Shown: positions 8,900 to 21,236, counted from the first letter of the stretch. The stretch: 64,000 nt of DNA from Pseudodesulfovibrio cashew (GCF_009762795.1 NZ_CP046400.1:2395501-2459500), one strand, 5' to 3'. Numbers and translations are program-made. The notes: a model not told the origin generated them from the sequence alone.

Positions 8900-9682
8900 A
8901 TGCGTATCGAAATCTGCGAGCCGGAATCCGGCGATAGAAAAAGTCAGGCCACGGCGCCCCGTATCGGTTCGGTCATTTGGACCGGGGTCGGTGGCGTGCG
9001 CGATCTGGTCGAGGAGGTCGAGCGGGAAGGGCTGCGGCTGCTGTCTTTCGCGGACCCCCGCTTTTTCGCGGACGACGAACGGGGCATCCGGTTCTGTCGG
9101 GACATGAGAAGGGAAGGGGTTAACGTTCTTTGGAGCGCGCACCTCACCGAAGCGCCTTCCCGGGCTCTGCTCCGGGAGATGCGTTTGGCCGGTGCTCAAC
9201 AGGTCGAGTTGCGGATGGGGCCGGACGAGATTCTGGAGAGTCATGCCGCGGCCCGTGAGTTCGGTTTCGGCATCCACCTGGCCCATGAGGACGGCACTCC
9301 CTACGCTACCGACGCTTCCGGCTACACCGTGGAGGAGCGACGGGCCGTGTGCGAGCGGTTGCCGGGTCTCCATTCCGTCCAGTTTGATCTGGCCGTTGCG
9401 CTGTTCAAGGCGCGCCGTTTCCGCGAGGTAATGCTTCCCCTGGGCAAGGCTATGACTCTCGGGTATCCCATGAACGAGCTTTGCCTCAACCTGTTGGCCT
9501 GCCTGAGTGCGGCCAAACACTACCCCGACATGGCCGCCGGTCTGCTCGAGCAGGCTCGGTACGGCTGTCCACATCCGGTGGTTCACCGTAATCGGAGCAA
9601 ACTCTGCGCTTGGCTGGAGTTTGGGGGAGACGTCAAGGGCGTTCGCCTGCTCCTCGACCCCTCAGCCGATTGTTTTGGCTAG
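8900..9682 (+). CDS. Radical-SAM-like barrel protein lacking the cysteine motif
   Basis: A 260-residue protein that I cannot assign firmly. Residues ~20-100 resemble the radical SAM/B12-binding family barrel: LLSFADPRFFADDERGI, then a WSAHL strand and LLREMRLAGAQQVELRMG are like the strands that normally follow the CxxxCxxC loop. That cysteine loop is absent; the Cys residues present are scattered. The C-terminal ~90 residues look helical and TPR-like (LPLGKAMTLGYPMNELCLNL). ATG 8900 has AAGGA five bases upstream; an earlier TTG at 8855 lies close to the metG terminator. It is a monocistronic gene between that terminator and a convergent neighbour. It could be a degenerate, non-catalytic relative; a Cys-free TIM barrel of another family is the alternative. 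Confidence 0.7.
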   Translation: MRIEICEPESGDRKSQATAPRIGSVIWTGVGGVRDLVEEVEREGLRLLSFADPRFFADDERGIRFCRDMRREGVNVLWSAHLTEAPSRALLREMRLAGAQQVELRMGPDEILESHAAAREFGFGIHLAHEDGTPYATDASGYTVEERRAVCERLPGLHSVQFDLAVALFKARRFREVMLPLGKAMTLGYPMNELCLNLLACLSAAKHYPDMAAGLLEQARYGCPHPVVHRNRSKLCAWLEFGGDVKGVRLLLDPSADCFG

Positions 9683-9687
9683 GCCTG

Positions 9688-10644
9688 TCAGGCGTGGTTG
9701 CGGAGCTTCAGCTCCAGGGGATGGGGATTGAGATAGTACTGGTCCCGCAGGTAGTCCTCCCCGTATTTGCGCACATAGTGGTTCAGCAGGGTTACCGGAA
9801 CGATGAGCGGCACCAGTTCATTCCTGTAGTTTTCCAGTAAATCCAGACATTCCTGTTTTTCGTCCCGGGTGAGGACCTTCTTGAAATAGCCCAGGATGTG
9901 CATGAGCACGTCCACATTTTTTTTGACTGTCGGCTTGAGCGACAGGGTCTTGGCCAGCCGCTGATGATAGTTTTCGAAGAGTTCGTCGGTGTCCGCCTGT
10001 CCGCCCGCGCCCACGAGTTTGCCCAGTTCCCGGTAGCCCACCACATCGTGAGAGCGAATGAGCAGTTTGTGTCGTGTGTGGAAATTGATGAGACCCTTCA
10101 TGGTCCGGCCCTGGTCGAGCAGTCGGTTCCAGCGGTGTTCCACGAAAATGCGTTCGATGAAATTGGCCCTGAGTCCCACGTCGTGCAGTCTGCCGTCGTC
10201 TTCCACCGGGAGCAGCGGAAACCGCTCCATGACCATGGCCGCGAACAGGCCGGTTCCCGCATAGCTGACAGGTTGCCCGCCGTTTTCCGGAAAGATTTTG
10301 ACGTGCCCCATTCCGCTGGAAGGGGATTTGGCCTTGAAGATGAAACCGCACAGCCGTTGTTCCTCCAGTTCCGGCAGGAACGAAGAGGCCCACTCGCGCA
10401 TGGCATCCGTCCAGTCCGTACCAGTAGACCTGCCCACAAGCCTCGAATTGTCCTTTGTTCCCACGAGTCGGACGGCCTCCCTGGGGACTCCCATGCCGCA
10501 GGCGACCTCGGGGCAGACCGGGTGGAATTCGAGATGGTCGGCGAGAACGCCGGTGAGGTGTGGGGCCTTGGCGTGCTGTCCGTCATAGCGGACCTTCTGG
10601 CCGATAAGGCAGGCGCTGATGCCTATTTTGATGCGATCTTTCAT
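9688..10644 (-). CDS. DUF523 and DUF1722 domain protein (YbgA-like)
   Basis: A 318-residue two-domain protein. The N-terminal half is DUF523 with the family pattern IGISACLIGQKVRYDGQHA and CPEVACGMGVPRE; the C-terminal half (about residues 190-310) is DUF1722/YbgA with HKLLIRSHDVVGYRELG. Conserved Cys residues in the first half suggest metal binding. No reaction is established, though DUF523 proteins are linked in the literature to tRNA or sulfur chemistry only loosely. The start has AGGAG upstream on the minus strand. It converges with the preceding plus-strand gene, leaving only five bases between stops. feoA lies upstream in the same direction after 139 bases. Confidence 0.85.
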   Translation of the reverse strand: MKDRIKIGISACLIGQKVRYDGQHAKAPHLTGVLADHLEFHPVCPEVACGMGVPREAVRLVGTKDNSRLVGRSTGTDWTDAMREWASSFLPELEEQRLCGFIFKAKSPSSGMGHVKIFPENGGQPVSYAGTGLFAAMVMERFPLLPVEDDGRLHDVGLRANFIERIFVEHRWNRLLDQGRTMKGLINFHTRHKLLIRSHDVVGYRELGKLVGAGGQADTDELFENYHQRLAKTLSLKPTVKKNVDVLMHILGYFKKVLTRDEKQECLDLLENYRNELVPLIVPVTLLNHYVRKYGEDYLRDQYYLNPHPLELKLRNHA

Positions 10645-10783
10645 GCTGGCGCTCCTGTTCTGTACGGAGTGAGACTACCATGTCCTCCCGGTCGGAGACA
10701 AGGAAGGCCGCATTAAAGGGAAGTGTCCGGCTGGCCGGAGCGCTGTGGTGGAGGGCAATGAGCCCGGATGAGTCTGCAGTCGG

Positions 10784-11068
10784 CTACGAGACCTTGCGAG
10801 TCGGGGCTGGGCAGCAGTTGCAGTGGGGGCCCTCGTCGGAGTCGTTGTCCACGGCCATGATTTTTCCTGCCAGGCCGCAGCACAGGACAACTTCTGATCC
10901 GCGCACGCGAACGCGGCGGCCGGACGGGCCGTCCGAAAGGACTTCCACGGGGCACCCCGGAGTCATGCCCATTGCGAGCATGCGGGCTCGGGCGCGCTGG
11001 CCACCGTTGATATCAGCGATGCGCACGACCGCCCCTTCCGGGTATTCGGTCAAAGGCTTTTGTGTCAT
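10784..11068 (-). CDS. feoA: FeoA family ferrous iron transport protein
   Basis: A 94-residue SH3-like FeoA domain: PEGAVVRIADINGG, ARMLAMGMTPG and VRVRGSEVVLCCGLAGKI follow the family. FeoA is a small cytoplasmic partner of the FeoB Fe(II) permease. The C-terminal tail adds a Cys-rich HCNCC sequence that FeoA proteins usually lack, which may bind metal (inference). No feoB is present in the window, so this may be an extra FeoA or a FeoA-like regulator. A Fur-box-like sequence 25 bases upstream of the start (11093-11107) points to iron repression. Confidence 0.9.
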   Translation of the reverse strand: MTQKPLTEYPEGAVVRIADINGGQRARARMLAMGMTPGCPVEVLSDGPSGRRVRVRGSEVVLCCGLAGKIMAVDNDSDEGPHCNCCPAPTRKVS

Positions 11069-11092
11069 GATTCCCTCAAAGTTTGCTGAGGA

Positions 11093-11107
11093 TGAAAATA
11101 AATATCA
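11093..11107 (-). promoter_or_regulatory. Putative Fur box upstream of feoA
   Basis: Read on the minus strand the sequence is TGATATTTATTTTCA. It matches the 7-1-7 Fur consensus TGATAATnATTATCA at 12 of 14 fixed positions and lies 25 bases before the feoA start, where a repressor would block transcription. Binding by Fur itself is inferred. Confidence 0.6.
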
Positions 11108-11444
11108 ACTTCGCTTCTGTCAATGGGGAATTGGGTTGGTGAAGGGAAATTCCTCGTCGGGAGGAGTCGTGCTCGTTCAGGACGAGTGGGTCACCGGACG
11201 CGTCGTGAGCGGAATGCAAGGCGTTCTTCCTGCTGTTTGAGTCGGGGTGCGAACCTCCGCTTGCGTGAGCCGCGAGCGCGCTTTGCCCGGGCAGGCGAGC
11301 AATCATTTCTCATTGCGTTCCGGTGCGTAACCATATATGTGTACAGCTTGTCCGGCGGGTGGCGGCGTTGCCTGGCCGGGTGGAAGATCAGATAGTTTTT
11401 CCCGACCTGAAAAAATGCCGTAACTTCAACGAGTTCCATACAGA
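11108..11444. other. Intergenic region between divergent feoA and carB
   Basis: About 340 bases without a supported gene. The short open frames here have no ribosome-binding site and no recognisable family. It must hold the carB promoter; TTGCGT near 11313 with an AT-rich TATATG about 15-17 bases later is a weak candidate only. I see no riboswitch or PyrR-type leader that I could defend. Confidence 0.5.
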
Positions 11445-14681
<3,237 letters not shown>

Positions 14682-14713
14682 CCGTACAGAGTCGAGAGAC
14701 GAGAGTTATTGTC

Positions 14714-16129
14714 ATGAAAAAAGAGTATTGCGGACTTTTCGGGATTTACGGCAGCAAGGAAGCCGCCAGGATGACCTACTTCGGGCTTTACGCCCAGCAG
14801 CACCGGGGCCAGGAGTCCGCGGGCATCGTCACCTGGGATGGCGAAAAGATTCGCGAACAGAAGGGCATGGGCCTGGTGGCCGACGTGTTCAATGAAAGGC
14901 ACCTGGGCAAGGAGCTCAAGGGCGAGATCGCCATGGGGCATATCCGGTACTCCACCACCGGCGCATCCCTGATCCGCAACGCCCAGCCATTCATCGTCCG
15001 GCACGGTGACCTGCGTCTGGCCCTGGCCCACAACGGCAACCTGGTCAACACCTTCGAACTGCGCGCCGAGCTGGAAGAGGGCGGTTCCATCTTCCAGACG
15101 ACCATGGACACCGAGGTGTTCGCCCACCTGATCATCAAGTACCTGCATTCCTCTGAGACAATCGAGGAGGCCATCGCCAAGGCGTGCCAGCGGGTGCGCG
15201 GTGCCTATTCCATGCTCGTGCTGGCCAATGACAAGCTCATCGCCTTCAAGGATCCCAACGGGGTGCGCCCCCTGGCCCTGGGACGGATGGGGGACCGCTA
15301 TGTGTTCGCCTCCGAGACCTGCGCCTTCGACCTCATCGAGGCCGAGTTCCTCCGTCCGCTGAATCCGGGCGAGATGATCACCGTACACAACAACAAGATG
15401 ACCAGCATGCACTACTGCGAGCCCCAGCCCAAGCGCCAGTGCATCTTCGAGCTGATCTACTTCGCCCGGCCCGACTCCTGGATCTTCGGCGACGTGGTCT
15501 ACGAGCGGCGCAAGGCCATGGGTGCCATGCTGGCCAGGGAAGCTCCGGTGGACGCGGACTTCGTCATGCCGTTCCCGGACTCGGGCAACTACGCCGCCGT
15601 GGGATATTCCCAGGAGTCCGGCCTGCCCCTTGAGCTGGCCATGATCCGCAACCACTACGTTGGCCGAACCTTCATTCAGCCCTCTCAGGACATGCGCGAC
15701 TTCTCGGTCCGGGTGAAGCTCAACCCGGTCAAGTCCATGGTCCAGGGCAAGCGCATCGTCATCGTCGAGGACTCCATCGTTCGCGGCACCACCATCCGCG
15801 CTCGCGTCAAGAAGCTGCGGGAACTGGGAGCCCGGGAGATCCACCTGCGTGTTTCCTGTCCGGCCATCAAGCATCCCTGCTTTTACGGCATCGACTTCTC
15901 GTCCAAGGGCGAGCTGATCGCGGCCAACCACACCGAGGAAGACATCGCCCGTTTCATGGGTATCGAGTCTCTGCACTACCTGACCGTGCCCGGTCTGGTG
16001 GACTCGGTGACCGAGAAGGACGCCTGGTGTCTGGCCTGTTTCGACGGCAATTACCCGATTCCGCTCGCCGACAGGATGGGCAAGGACTGCCTGGAGGCGA
16101 CTCCCGGCATCATCAAGGAATTCTGCTAG
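14714..16129 (+). CDS. purF: Amidophosphoribosyltransferase
   Basis: First committed enzyme of purine synthesis: PRPP plus glutamine gives phosphoribosylamine. The 471-residue protein starts MKKEY, a short propeptide, then the catalytic Cys6 in CGLFGIYG. The PRPP-binding loop VIVEDSIVRGTT is near residue 355. Cysteines C243, C389, C439 and C442 match the four ligands of the [4Fe-4S] cluster of the oxygen-sensitive Bacillus-type enzyme (C236, C382, C437, C440 there), so this is the Fe-S form, which fits an anaerobe. It lies 32 bases after carB and 12 before kdsD, in one likely operon. Confidence 0.97.
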   Translation: MKKEYCGLFGIYGSKEAARMTYFGLYAQQHRGQESAGIVTWDGEKIREQKGMGLVADVFNERHLGKELKGEIAMGHIRYSTTGASLIRNAQPFIVRHGDLRLALAHNGNLVNTFELRAELEEGGSIFQTTMDTEVFAHLIIKYLHSSETIEEAIAKACQRVRGAYSMLVLANDKLIAFKDPNGVRPLALGRMGDRYVFASETCAFDLIEAEFLRPLNPGEMITVHNNKMTSMHYCEPQPKRQCIFELIYFARPDSWIFGDVVYERRKAMGAMLAREAPVDADFVMPFPDSGNYAAVGYSQESGLPLELAMIRNHYVGRTFIQPSQDMRDFSVRVKLNPVKSMVQGKRIVIVEDSIVRGTTIRARVKKLRELGAREIHLRVSCPAIKHPCFYGIDFSSKGELIAANHTEEDIARFMGIESLHYLTVPGLVDSVTEKDAWCLACFDGNYPIPLADRMGKDCLEATPGIIKEFC

Positions 16130-16141
16130 GGGAACGTCCGC

Positions 16142-17155
16142 ATGGATAGCGCCAACGGGAGCGATTGGCTGAAGCTGGCCCGCGAGGTCCTCGATACCGA
16201 AATCGAAGGGCTCGAAGCGGTCCGGGAGCAGCTGGGCTCGGGATTTGTCCGGGCCGTGGAGGCCATGGCCGGCTGTACCGGCCGCGTGGTCGTCACCGGC
16301 GTGGGCAAGTCCGGCCTGGTGGGGCGCAAGATCGCGGCCACCCTGTCCAGCACGGGCACGCCATCCTTTTTCCTTCACCCGGTGGAGGGAGCCCACGGCG
16401 ACATGGGCATGCTGCGTGAGGAGGACGTCATCCTCGCGCTGTCCAACTCCGGCGGCACCGACGAAGTCAATTCGCTTATCCCGGCTCTCAAGTCCCTGGG
16501 TGCCACGGTCATCTGCATGACCGGCAACACCGCCTCGGCCATGGCCAAACTCAGCGATATTGCCATTGAAGTCCGGGTGCCGCGCGAGGCGTGCGTCATC
16601 GGTCTCGCACCGACCACCTCCACCACTGCGCAGCTGGCCGTGGGCGACGCCCTGGCCGTCTGCCTCATGGAGCACAAGTCCTTCAGCAAGGACGATTTTC
16701 GTAAGTTCCATCCTGGCGGGACCCTGGGCCAGCGGCTGGCGACCTCCGTGGATCAGCTCATGCACACCGCCGATCTGCCCGTTGTAGGTGACGGAGCCAC
16801 GCTCAAGCAGGCTCTGGAAGTGCTCAACGCGGGCGGACTCGGGCTGGTGGCCATCGTGGATGGCGGCAACGTCCTCCTTGGCGTGTTCACCGACGGTGAC
16901 GTGCGCCGCGAGGTCTGCTGCGGCCCCTTCGATCTTTCTCAGCCCGTGGTAGACGTCATGACCGTCTCTCCCAAGCGGGCGGGCGTGGGCGAATCCTCGG
17001 CCCGCGTACTCGACGTCATGGAGCAGAACGAGATCACGGTTCTGCCCGTGGTGCGCGAGGACGGCGTGCTGGCCGGGATGGTCCATCTGCACGACCTCCT
17101 GGGCAAGGGCTCGCTCCGCTTCTCCGGTTCCGGCATAGGGGAGCATGCCGGTTAA
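16142..17155 (+). CDS. kdsD: Arabinose-5-phosphate isomerase (KpsF/GutQ family)
   Basis: Converts ribulose-5-phosphate to arabinose-5-phosphate, the first step towards KDO for lipopolysaccharide. The 337-residue protein has an N-terminal SIS sugar-isomerase domain with GVGKSGLVGRKIAATLSSTG (near residue 50) and HGDMGML, a conserved HPGGTLGQRL stretch, and two CBS domains from about residue 205 to the end. Length and domain order are as in typical KdsD. It sits 12 bases after purF and 14 before the next gene. Its presence agrees with a Gram-negative outer membrane. GutQ-type paralogues have the same architecture, so the exact paralogue is not certain. Confidence 0.93.
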   Translation: MDSANGSDWLKLAREVLDTEIEGLEAVREQLGSGFVRAVEAMAGCTGRVVVTGVGKSGLVGRKIAATLSSTGTPSFFLHPVEGAHGDMGMLREEDVILALSNSGGTDEVNSLIPALKSLGATVICMTGNTASAMAKLSDIAIEVRVPREACVIGLAPTTSTTAQLAVGDALAVCLMEHKSFSKDDFRKFHPGGTLGQRLATSVDQLMHTADLPVVGDGATLKQALEVLNAGGLGLVAIVDGGNVLLGVFTDGDVRREVCCGPFDLSQPVVDVMTVSPKRAGVGESSARVLDVMEQNEITVLPVVREDGVLAGMVHLHDLLGKGSLRFSGSGIGEHAG

Positions 17156-17169
17156 CGGCTGGAGAGTGC

Positions 17170-17733
17170 ATGACGCTTACCCAAACCGGAGATAGCGACA
17201 TCTGCCGCCGGTGTTCCCTGCTGGGACCTACCTGCTGCCGCATTGCCCCAGGCCAGGAAGAATTCTGTTTCCCGTTGTCTCAGACCGAAAAAGAGCGCAT
17301 ACAGGACCATGTCCCGTACACGGGCGGCTTCGTGCTCTCGCCCAACTCCAAGGCGTTCATCGATTACGTGGCCCGCTTGTTCCCCGGTGAGGAGGATGCG
17401 GTTAGCAATCTGTTCCCCGAGGGCAAGGAGCATTTCCGGCTGGCCGTGGACACCATGGGCGCGTGCAGGTTTCTCGGGCCGCTGGGGTGCGAGATTCCCC
17501 AGGAGGCCAGGCCGTACTACTGCCGTCTGTTCCCCTTCTGGATGGTCGGGCGGGACGTGATATTTTTTGATGCCCCCACCTGTCTGGCAAGGCGGGAGGA
17601 GAGGACGCTCAACCGCATGTTGCGCGCACTGGACTCGACCAAAGCTGACGTGAAAGACCTGTACGGACGGCTCCGGCTGGTCTGGGGGATGCCCCCGGCC
17701 AAGGGAGCACCGGCAGTGAAAAAAGGTTTCTAA
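17170..17733 (+). CDS. YkgJ-type cysteine cluster protein
   Basis: A 187-residue protein with an N-terminal CRRCSLLGPTCC motif followed by further Cys in EEFCFPLS, GACRFLGPLGC, YYCRLFPFW and TCLARR. This is the pattern of the YkgJ/UPF0153 family, thought to bind zinc or iron. No reaction is known. GGAG lies upstream of ATG 17170. It is placed 14 bases after kdsD and 6 before mrcA, so it is probably co-transcribed with envelope genes, but no functional link can be read from the sequence. Confidence 0.82.
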   Translation: MTLTQTGDSDICRRCSLLGPTCCRIAPGQEEFCFPLSQTEKERIQDHVPYTGGFVLSPNSKAFIDYVARLFPGEEDAVSNLFPEGKEHFRLAVDTMGACRFLGPLGCEIPQEARPYYCRLFPFWMVGRDVIFFDAPTCLARREERTLNRMLRALDSTKADVKDLYGRLRLVWGMPPAKGAPAVKKGF

Positions 17734-17739
17734 ATAGCC

Positions 17740-20085
17740 ATGAAAGCACTGAAAATACTGCTCATAATATTCCTTATCTGTGTCGTCGTCGGGATCGGCG
17801 GCGCGTTCGCTCTCTACAACTGGGCCGCAAGCGACCTGCCCGGCTTCAAGAAGATCACCGACTACCGGCCCTCCCTGGTGACCACGGTCTACGCCAAGGA
17901 CAACGAGGTGCTCGGTTATTTCTACAAGGAGAAGCGGTTCCTGGTCACTCTGGATCAGATGTCGCCCTGGCTGCCCAAGGCGTTTCTGGCCGCCGAGGAC
18001 GCCAGCTTCTACGAGCATGACGGAGTGGATCTGGCCGCCATTGCCCGCGCCTTCGTGGCCAACCTTCGCGCCGGCCGGACCAAGCAGGGCGGCTCCACCA
18101 TCACCCAGCAGATCATCAAGCGGTTGCTGCTGACCTCGGAGCGGAGCTACGAGCGCAAGCTCAAGGAGGCCATCCTGGCCTTCCGTCTGGAGAATTACCT
18201 GACCAAGGAAGAGATCCTTACCATCTATCTCAATCAGATCTTCCTCGGAGCGCATTCCTATGGCGTCGAGGCTGCGGCCCGTACCTATTTTGCCAAGCAC
18301 GCCAAGGACCTGACCATTGCCGAGTGCGCCATGCTGGCCGGTCTGCCCCAGGCTCCCTCCCGCTATAATCCGTATCACAACTGGGACCAGGCGAAGCTTC
18401 GGCAGCGCTACGTCCTGGATCAGCTCAAGGCCCAGGGCTGGATCACACCCGCCCAGCACAAGGAGGCCATGGCCGAGCGCGTCGAGCTCAATTCCATGCC
18501 CGACCCGTCCTGGAAGACCGGGGCCTACTATCTCGAAGAGGTCCGGCGCTGGCTCGTGGACAAGTACGGCGAGGACGCCGTGTACAATGACGGCCTTACC
18601 GTGACCACGGCCTGCGACATCAAGCATCAGGCCGCTGCGGAAAAGGCGCTTCGGCGCGGCTTGCTCGACTCCGCCCAGCGGCGCGGCTGGCTCGGCCCCA
18701 TCGAGAATATCAGCCCCGGCGACTCGGGCCGAATCCTCGAGGAAGGTCCTCAGGGCACCGAAGGGATCATGGCCCGGGATAATCCGGTGAAAGCCTGGGT
18801 GGTCAAGGTCTCCAGGGACAAGGCCGACGTTCGTTTCGGCAAGTTCAAGGGGATCATCCCCATCAAGGCCATGTGGTGGGTGCGCGAGCCGAACGTCAAG
18901 AAATCGCACGAGGACGTGCCGGACCCCACCGACGCCCGCAAGATTCTCAAAAAGGGCGACGTGGTGTGGGTGACCGTGTCCAAGGCCCCGGAAACGCCGG
19001 AGGGCACCTGGACGCTCGACCTGGAGCGCGAGCCCCTTGTTGAGGGCGCTCTGGTGTCGGTCAAGCCCGATACCGGTGAAGTCGTCGCCCTGGTGGGTGG
19101 GTATTCCTTTTACAAAAGCCAGTTCAACCGGGCCACCCAGGCCAGACGCCAGCCCGGATCAGCCTTCAAGCCCATTGTTTATTCCACGGCCATCGACAAC
19201 GGCTTCACTGCCGCTTCGGTCATTCTGGACGCGCCCATCGTCTATGCCAACGACGCGCAGGGCAAGCTGTGGCGGCCCGAAAACTTCGAAGGCACCTTCG
19301 AGGGACCGACCCTGCTGCGCACGGCCCTGGTCAAGTCCAAGAACCTGGTCACCATCCGCATTGCCCAGAAGCTCGGTATCCGCAAGATCATCGAGCGGGC
19401 CAAGGCCATGGGGCTGGAATCGGATTTCCCGTCCGACCTGTCCGTGTCCCTCGGGTCCGGCGTGGTGACGCTGGAGAACCTGTGTCGGGCCTACACCGCC
19501 TTTGCGCGCGGCGGCTCCTACATCGAGCCGCGCACCGTGCTGTCTGTTTCCTCGGCCTGGGGCGAGGAGATGTTCACCTCGGTGCCCGAGTCCGTGGACG
19601 CCATCAGCCCGCAGACCGCCTTCATCATGGCTTCGCTCATGAAACAGGTGGTCCAGAACGGCACGGGGTGGCGGGCCAAGGTCCTCAAGCGCCCGGTGGC
19701 GGGTAAAACCGGTACCTCCAACAACGAGCAGGACGCCTGGTTCATGGGCTATACCCCCTACCTGCTGACCGGCGTGTACGTCGGCTTCGACGAGCTCACG
19801 CCCATGGGCAAGTGGGAAACCGGCTCCCGCGCGGCAAGCCCCATCTGGGTTTCCTACCGCAAGGTCGTGGAGCAGGATTATCCCTATCAGGACTTCACCC
19901 AGCCGCCGGGAGTTGTTATGGTCCAAGTGGACGGCAACACCGGCAAGCTCGCCTCGCCCGGCTCCTCCAAGGAATACTTCCTGCCGTTCAAGGTGGGAAC
20001 CGAACCCACGGAGATGGCCACGGGCGGCGCATCGGGAGGCGATGCGCCCGCATCGGCGGACGACTTGTTCAAGCAAACCTTCTAG
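17740..20085 (+). CDS. mrcA: Penicillin-binding protein 1A, bifunctional
   Basis: Class A PBP that polymerises and cross-links peptidoglycan in the periplasm. The 781-residue protein has an N-terminal signal anchor (about residues 5-27), a GT51 glycosyltransferase domain with EDASFYEHDG (catalytic E86) and QGGSTITQQIIKRLLL, an OB-like insert, and a transpeptidase domain with the SxxK Ser S474 and K477 in GSAFKP, SKN in VKSKNLVT, and KTGTSN at K656. All catalytic motifs are intact. It follows the YkgJ-like gene by six bases. Length and motifs fit PBP1A rather than PBP1B or monofunctional forms. Confidence 0.96.
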   Translation: MKALKILLIIFLICVVVGIGGAFALYNWAASDLPGFKKITDYRPSLVTTVYAKDNEVLGYFYKEKRFLVTLDQMSPWLPKAFLAAEDASFYEHDGVDLAAIARAFVANLRAGRTKQGGSTITQQIIKRLLLTSERSYERKLKEAILAFRLENYLTKEEILTIYLNQIFLGAHSYGVEAAARTYFAKHAKDLTIAECAMLAGLPQAPSRYNPYHNWDQAKLRQRYVLDQLKAQGWITPAQHKEAMAERVELNSMPDPSWKTGAYYLEEVRRWLVDKYGEDAVYNDGLTVTTACDIKHQAAAEKALRRGLLDSAQRRGWLGPIENISPGDSGRILEEGPQGTEGIMARDNPVKAWVVKVSRDKADVRFGKFKGIIPIKAMWWVREPNVKKSHEDVPDPTDARKILKKGDVVWVTVSKAPETPEGTWTLDLEREPLVEGALVSVKPDTGEVVALVGGYSFYKSQFNRATQARRQPGSAFKPIVYSTAIDNGFTAASVILDAPIVYANDAQGKLWRPENFEGTFEGPTLLRTALVKSKNLVTIRIAQKLGIRKIIERAKAMGLESDFPSDLSVSLGSGVVTLENLCRAYTAFARGGSYIEPRTVLSVSSAWGEEMFTSVPESVDAISPQTAFIMASLMKQVVQNGTGWRAKVLKRPVAGKTGTSNNEQDAWFMGYTPYLLTGVYVGFDELTPMGKWETGSRAASPIWVSYRKVVEQDYPYQDFTQPPGVVMVQVDGNTGKLASPGSSKEYFLPFKVGTEPTEMATGGASGGDAPASADDLFKQTF

Positions 20086-20093
20086 GGGGAAGC

Positions 20094-20876
20094 ATGCAAC
20101 TCGATCTCTACCAAGTCGATGCCTTTGCCGAAGATGTATTCTCCGGCAATCCGGCGGGCGTTGTGCCGCTTTTCGAATGGCTGTCGGATGAGCTGATGCA
20201 GAACATCGCGTTCGAGAACAACATGGCCGAGACCGCGTTCTTCGTACGCAAGGGAGAGTACTTCGAGCTGCGCTGGTTCACCCCTGAGTCCGAGGTGGAC
20301 CTCTGCGGTCACGCAACCCTTGCCGCCGCACACGTCCTCTATACCTATCTCGGCTACACGGATCCGGCTGTGGTGTTCGAAACCAAGTCCGGCCGTCTTT
20401 TCGTGGACCGGGAGGGAGGCCTCTACTCCATGGACTTCCCGGCCTGGGACGTAAGGGAGATTCAGGTCACCGAGCGGGTGGCCAAGGCTCTGGGGGCGCG
20501 CCCCGCCGAACTCTTCATGGGCGAGCGTGACATGATGGCCGTATTCGAGGATGAGGAGGCCATTCGTTCCCTGCAACCTGATTTTCGCCTCATCTCGCAG
20601 CTTGACGGCATGTGCATGATCTGTACTGCTCCTGGGCTGGATTATGATTTCGTGTCCCGTACCTTCGTCCCCGAGCAGGGGATTCCCGAGGACCCGGTCA
20701 CCGGCTCGGCCCACTGCACCTTGGTTCCGTTCTGGGCGGATCGCCTGGGCAAGAGCGAATTCCGTGCCTATCAGGCGTCCAGGCGCGGGGGCATACTGGA
20801 GTGCCGCCACCTGGGCGACCGGGTCAAGATCGCGGGCAAGGCCGTTACCTACATGAAGGGTTCCATCATCCTCTAG
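20094..20876 (+). CDS. PhzF family isomerase/epimerase
   Basis: A 260-residue PhzF-fold protein beginning QLDLYQVDAFAEDVFSGNPA, with the conserved catalytic Glu at residue 46 (NNMAETAFF) and the C-terminal DPVTGSAHC signature. PhzF relatives catalyse isomerisation or proton transfer on small metabolites; in most bacteria the substrate is unknown, and there are no phenazine genes here. GGGGGA lies five bases before ATG 20094. It is spaced 8 bases from mrcA and 8 from the MIF-like gene, both isomerase-like folds acting on small acids. Confidence 0.9.
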   Translation: MQLDLYQVDAFAEDVFSGNPAGVVPLFEWLSDELMQNIAFENNMAETAFFVRKGEYFELRWFTPESEVDLCGHATLAAAHVLYTYLGYTDPAVVFETKSGRLFVDREGGLYSMDFPAWDVREIQVTERVAKALGARPAELFMGERDMMAVFEDEEAIRSLQPDFRLISQLDGMCMICTAPGLDYDFVSRTFVPEQGIPEDPVTGSAHCTLVPFWADRLGKSEFRAYQASRRGGILECRHLGDRVKIAGKAVTYMKGSIIL

Positions 20877-20884
20877 GAGGGCGC

Positions 20885-21223
20885 ATGCCGTTTATCAAAG
20901 TGGAGACCAACGTGTCCGCACCCGGTGCGGAAGAAACGGTCAAGGCACTCTCAGCCCTGGCCGCCGATATGCTCGGCAAGCCAGAGCAGTATGTGCTCGC
21001 CATTCTGGAGGACGGCAAGACCCTGGTTTTCGGCGGCAGCGCCGAGCCCGCCGCGTATGTCACGCTGGATTCCATAGGGTTGCCCGAGGGCCGGACCGCG
21101 GAGTTCTCCGCGTCCATCTGCCGATTTCTGGAGAGTGCTCTGGGGATTCCCGGCGAGCGGGTGTATATCGCGTTCGGGGATATCGAGAGGCATCTGTTCG
21201 GGTGGGATGGGAAGACTTTTTAA
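20885..21223 (+). CDS. MIF/phenylpyruvate tautomerase family protein
   Basis: A 112-residue protein of the macrophage migration inhibitory factor family: MPFIKVETNV start, so Pro2 would become the catalytic N-terminal proline after methionine removal, and the later VYIAFGDIERHLFGWDG end is as in MIF. AGGAGG lies just upstream. MIF-type enzymes tautomerise phenylpyruvate-like keto acids in vitro; the physiological role in free-living bacteria is unclear. It is the last gene of the carB-to-MIF run and is followed 13 bases later by a strong terminator. Confidence 0.87.
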   Translation: MPFIKVETNVSAPGAEETVKALSALAADMLGKPEQYVLAILEDGKTLVFGGSAEPAAYVTLDSIGLPEGRTAEFSASICRFLESALGIPGERVYIAFGDIERHLFGWDGKTF

Positions 21224-21236
21224 TGAAATGAATATG

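Noticed and set aside
11069-11444. A pyrimidine- or purine-responsive riboswitch ahead of carB
   Set aside because: I could not find a PyrR, purine or PRPP aptamer core, only weak promoter-like sequence.
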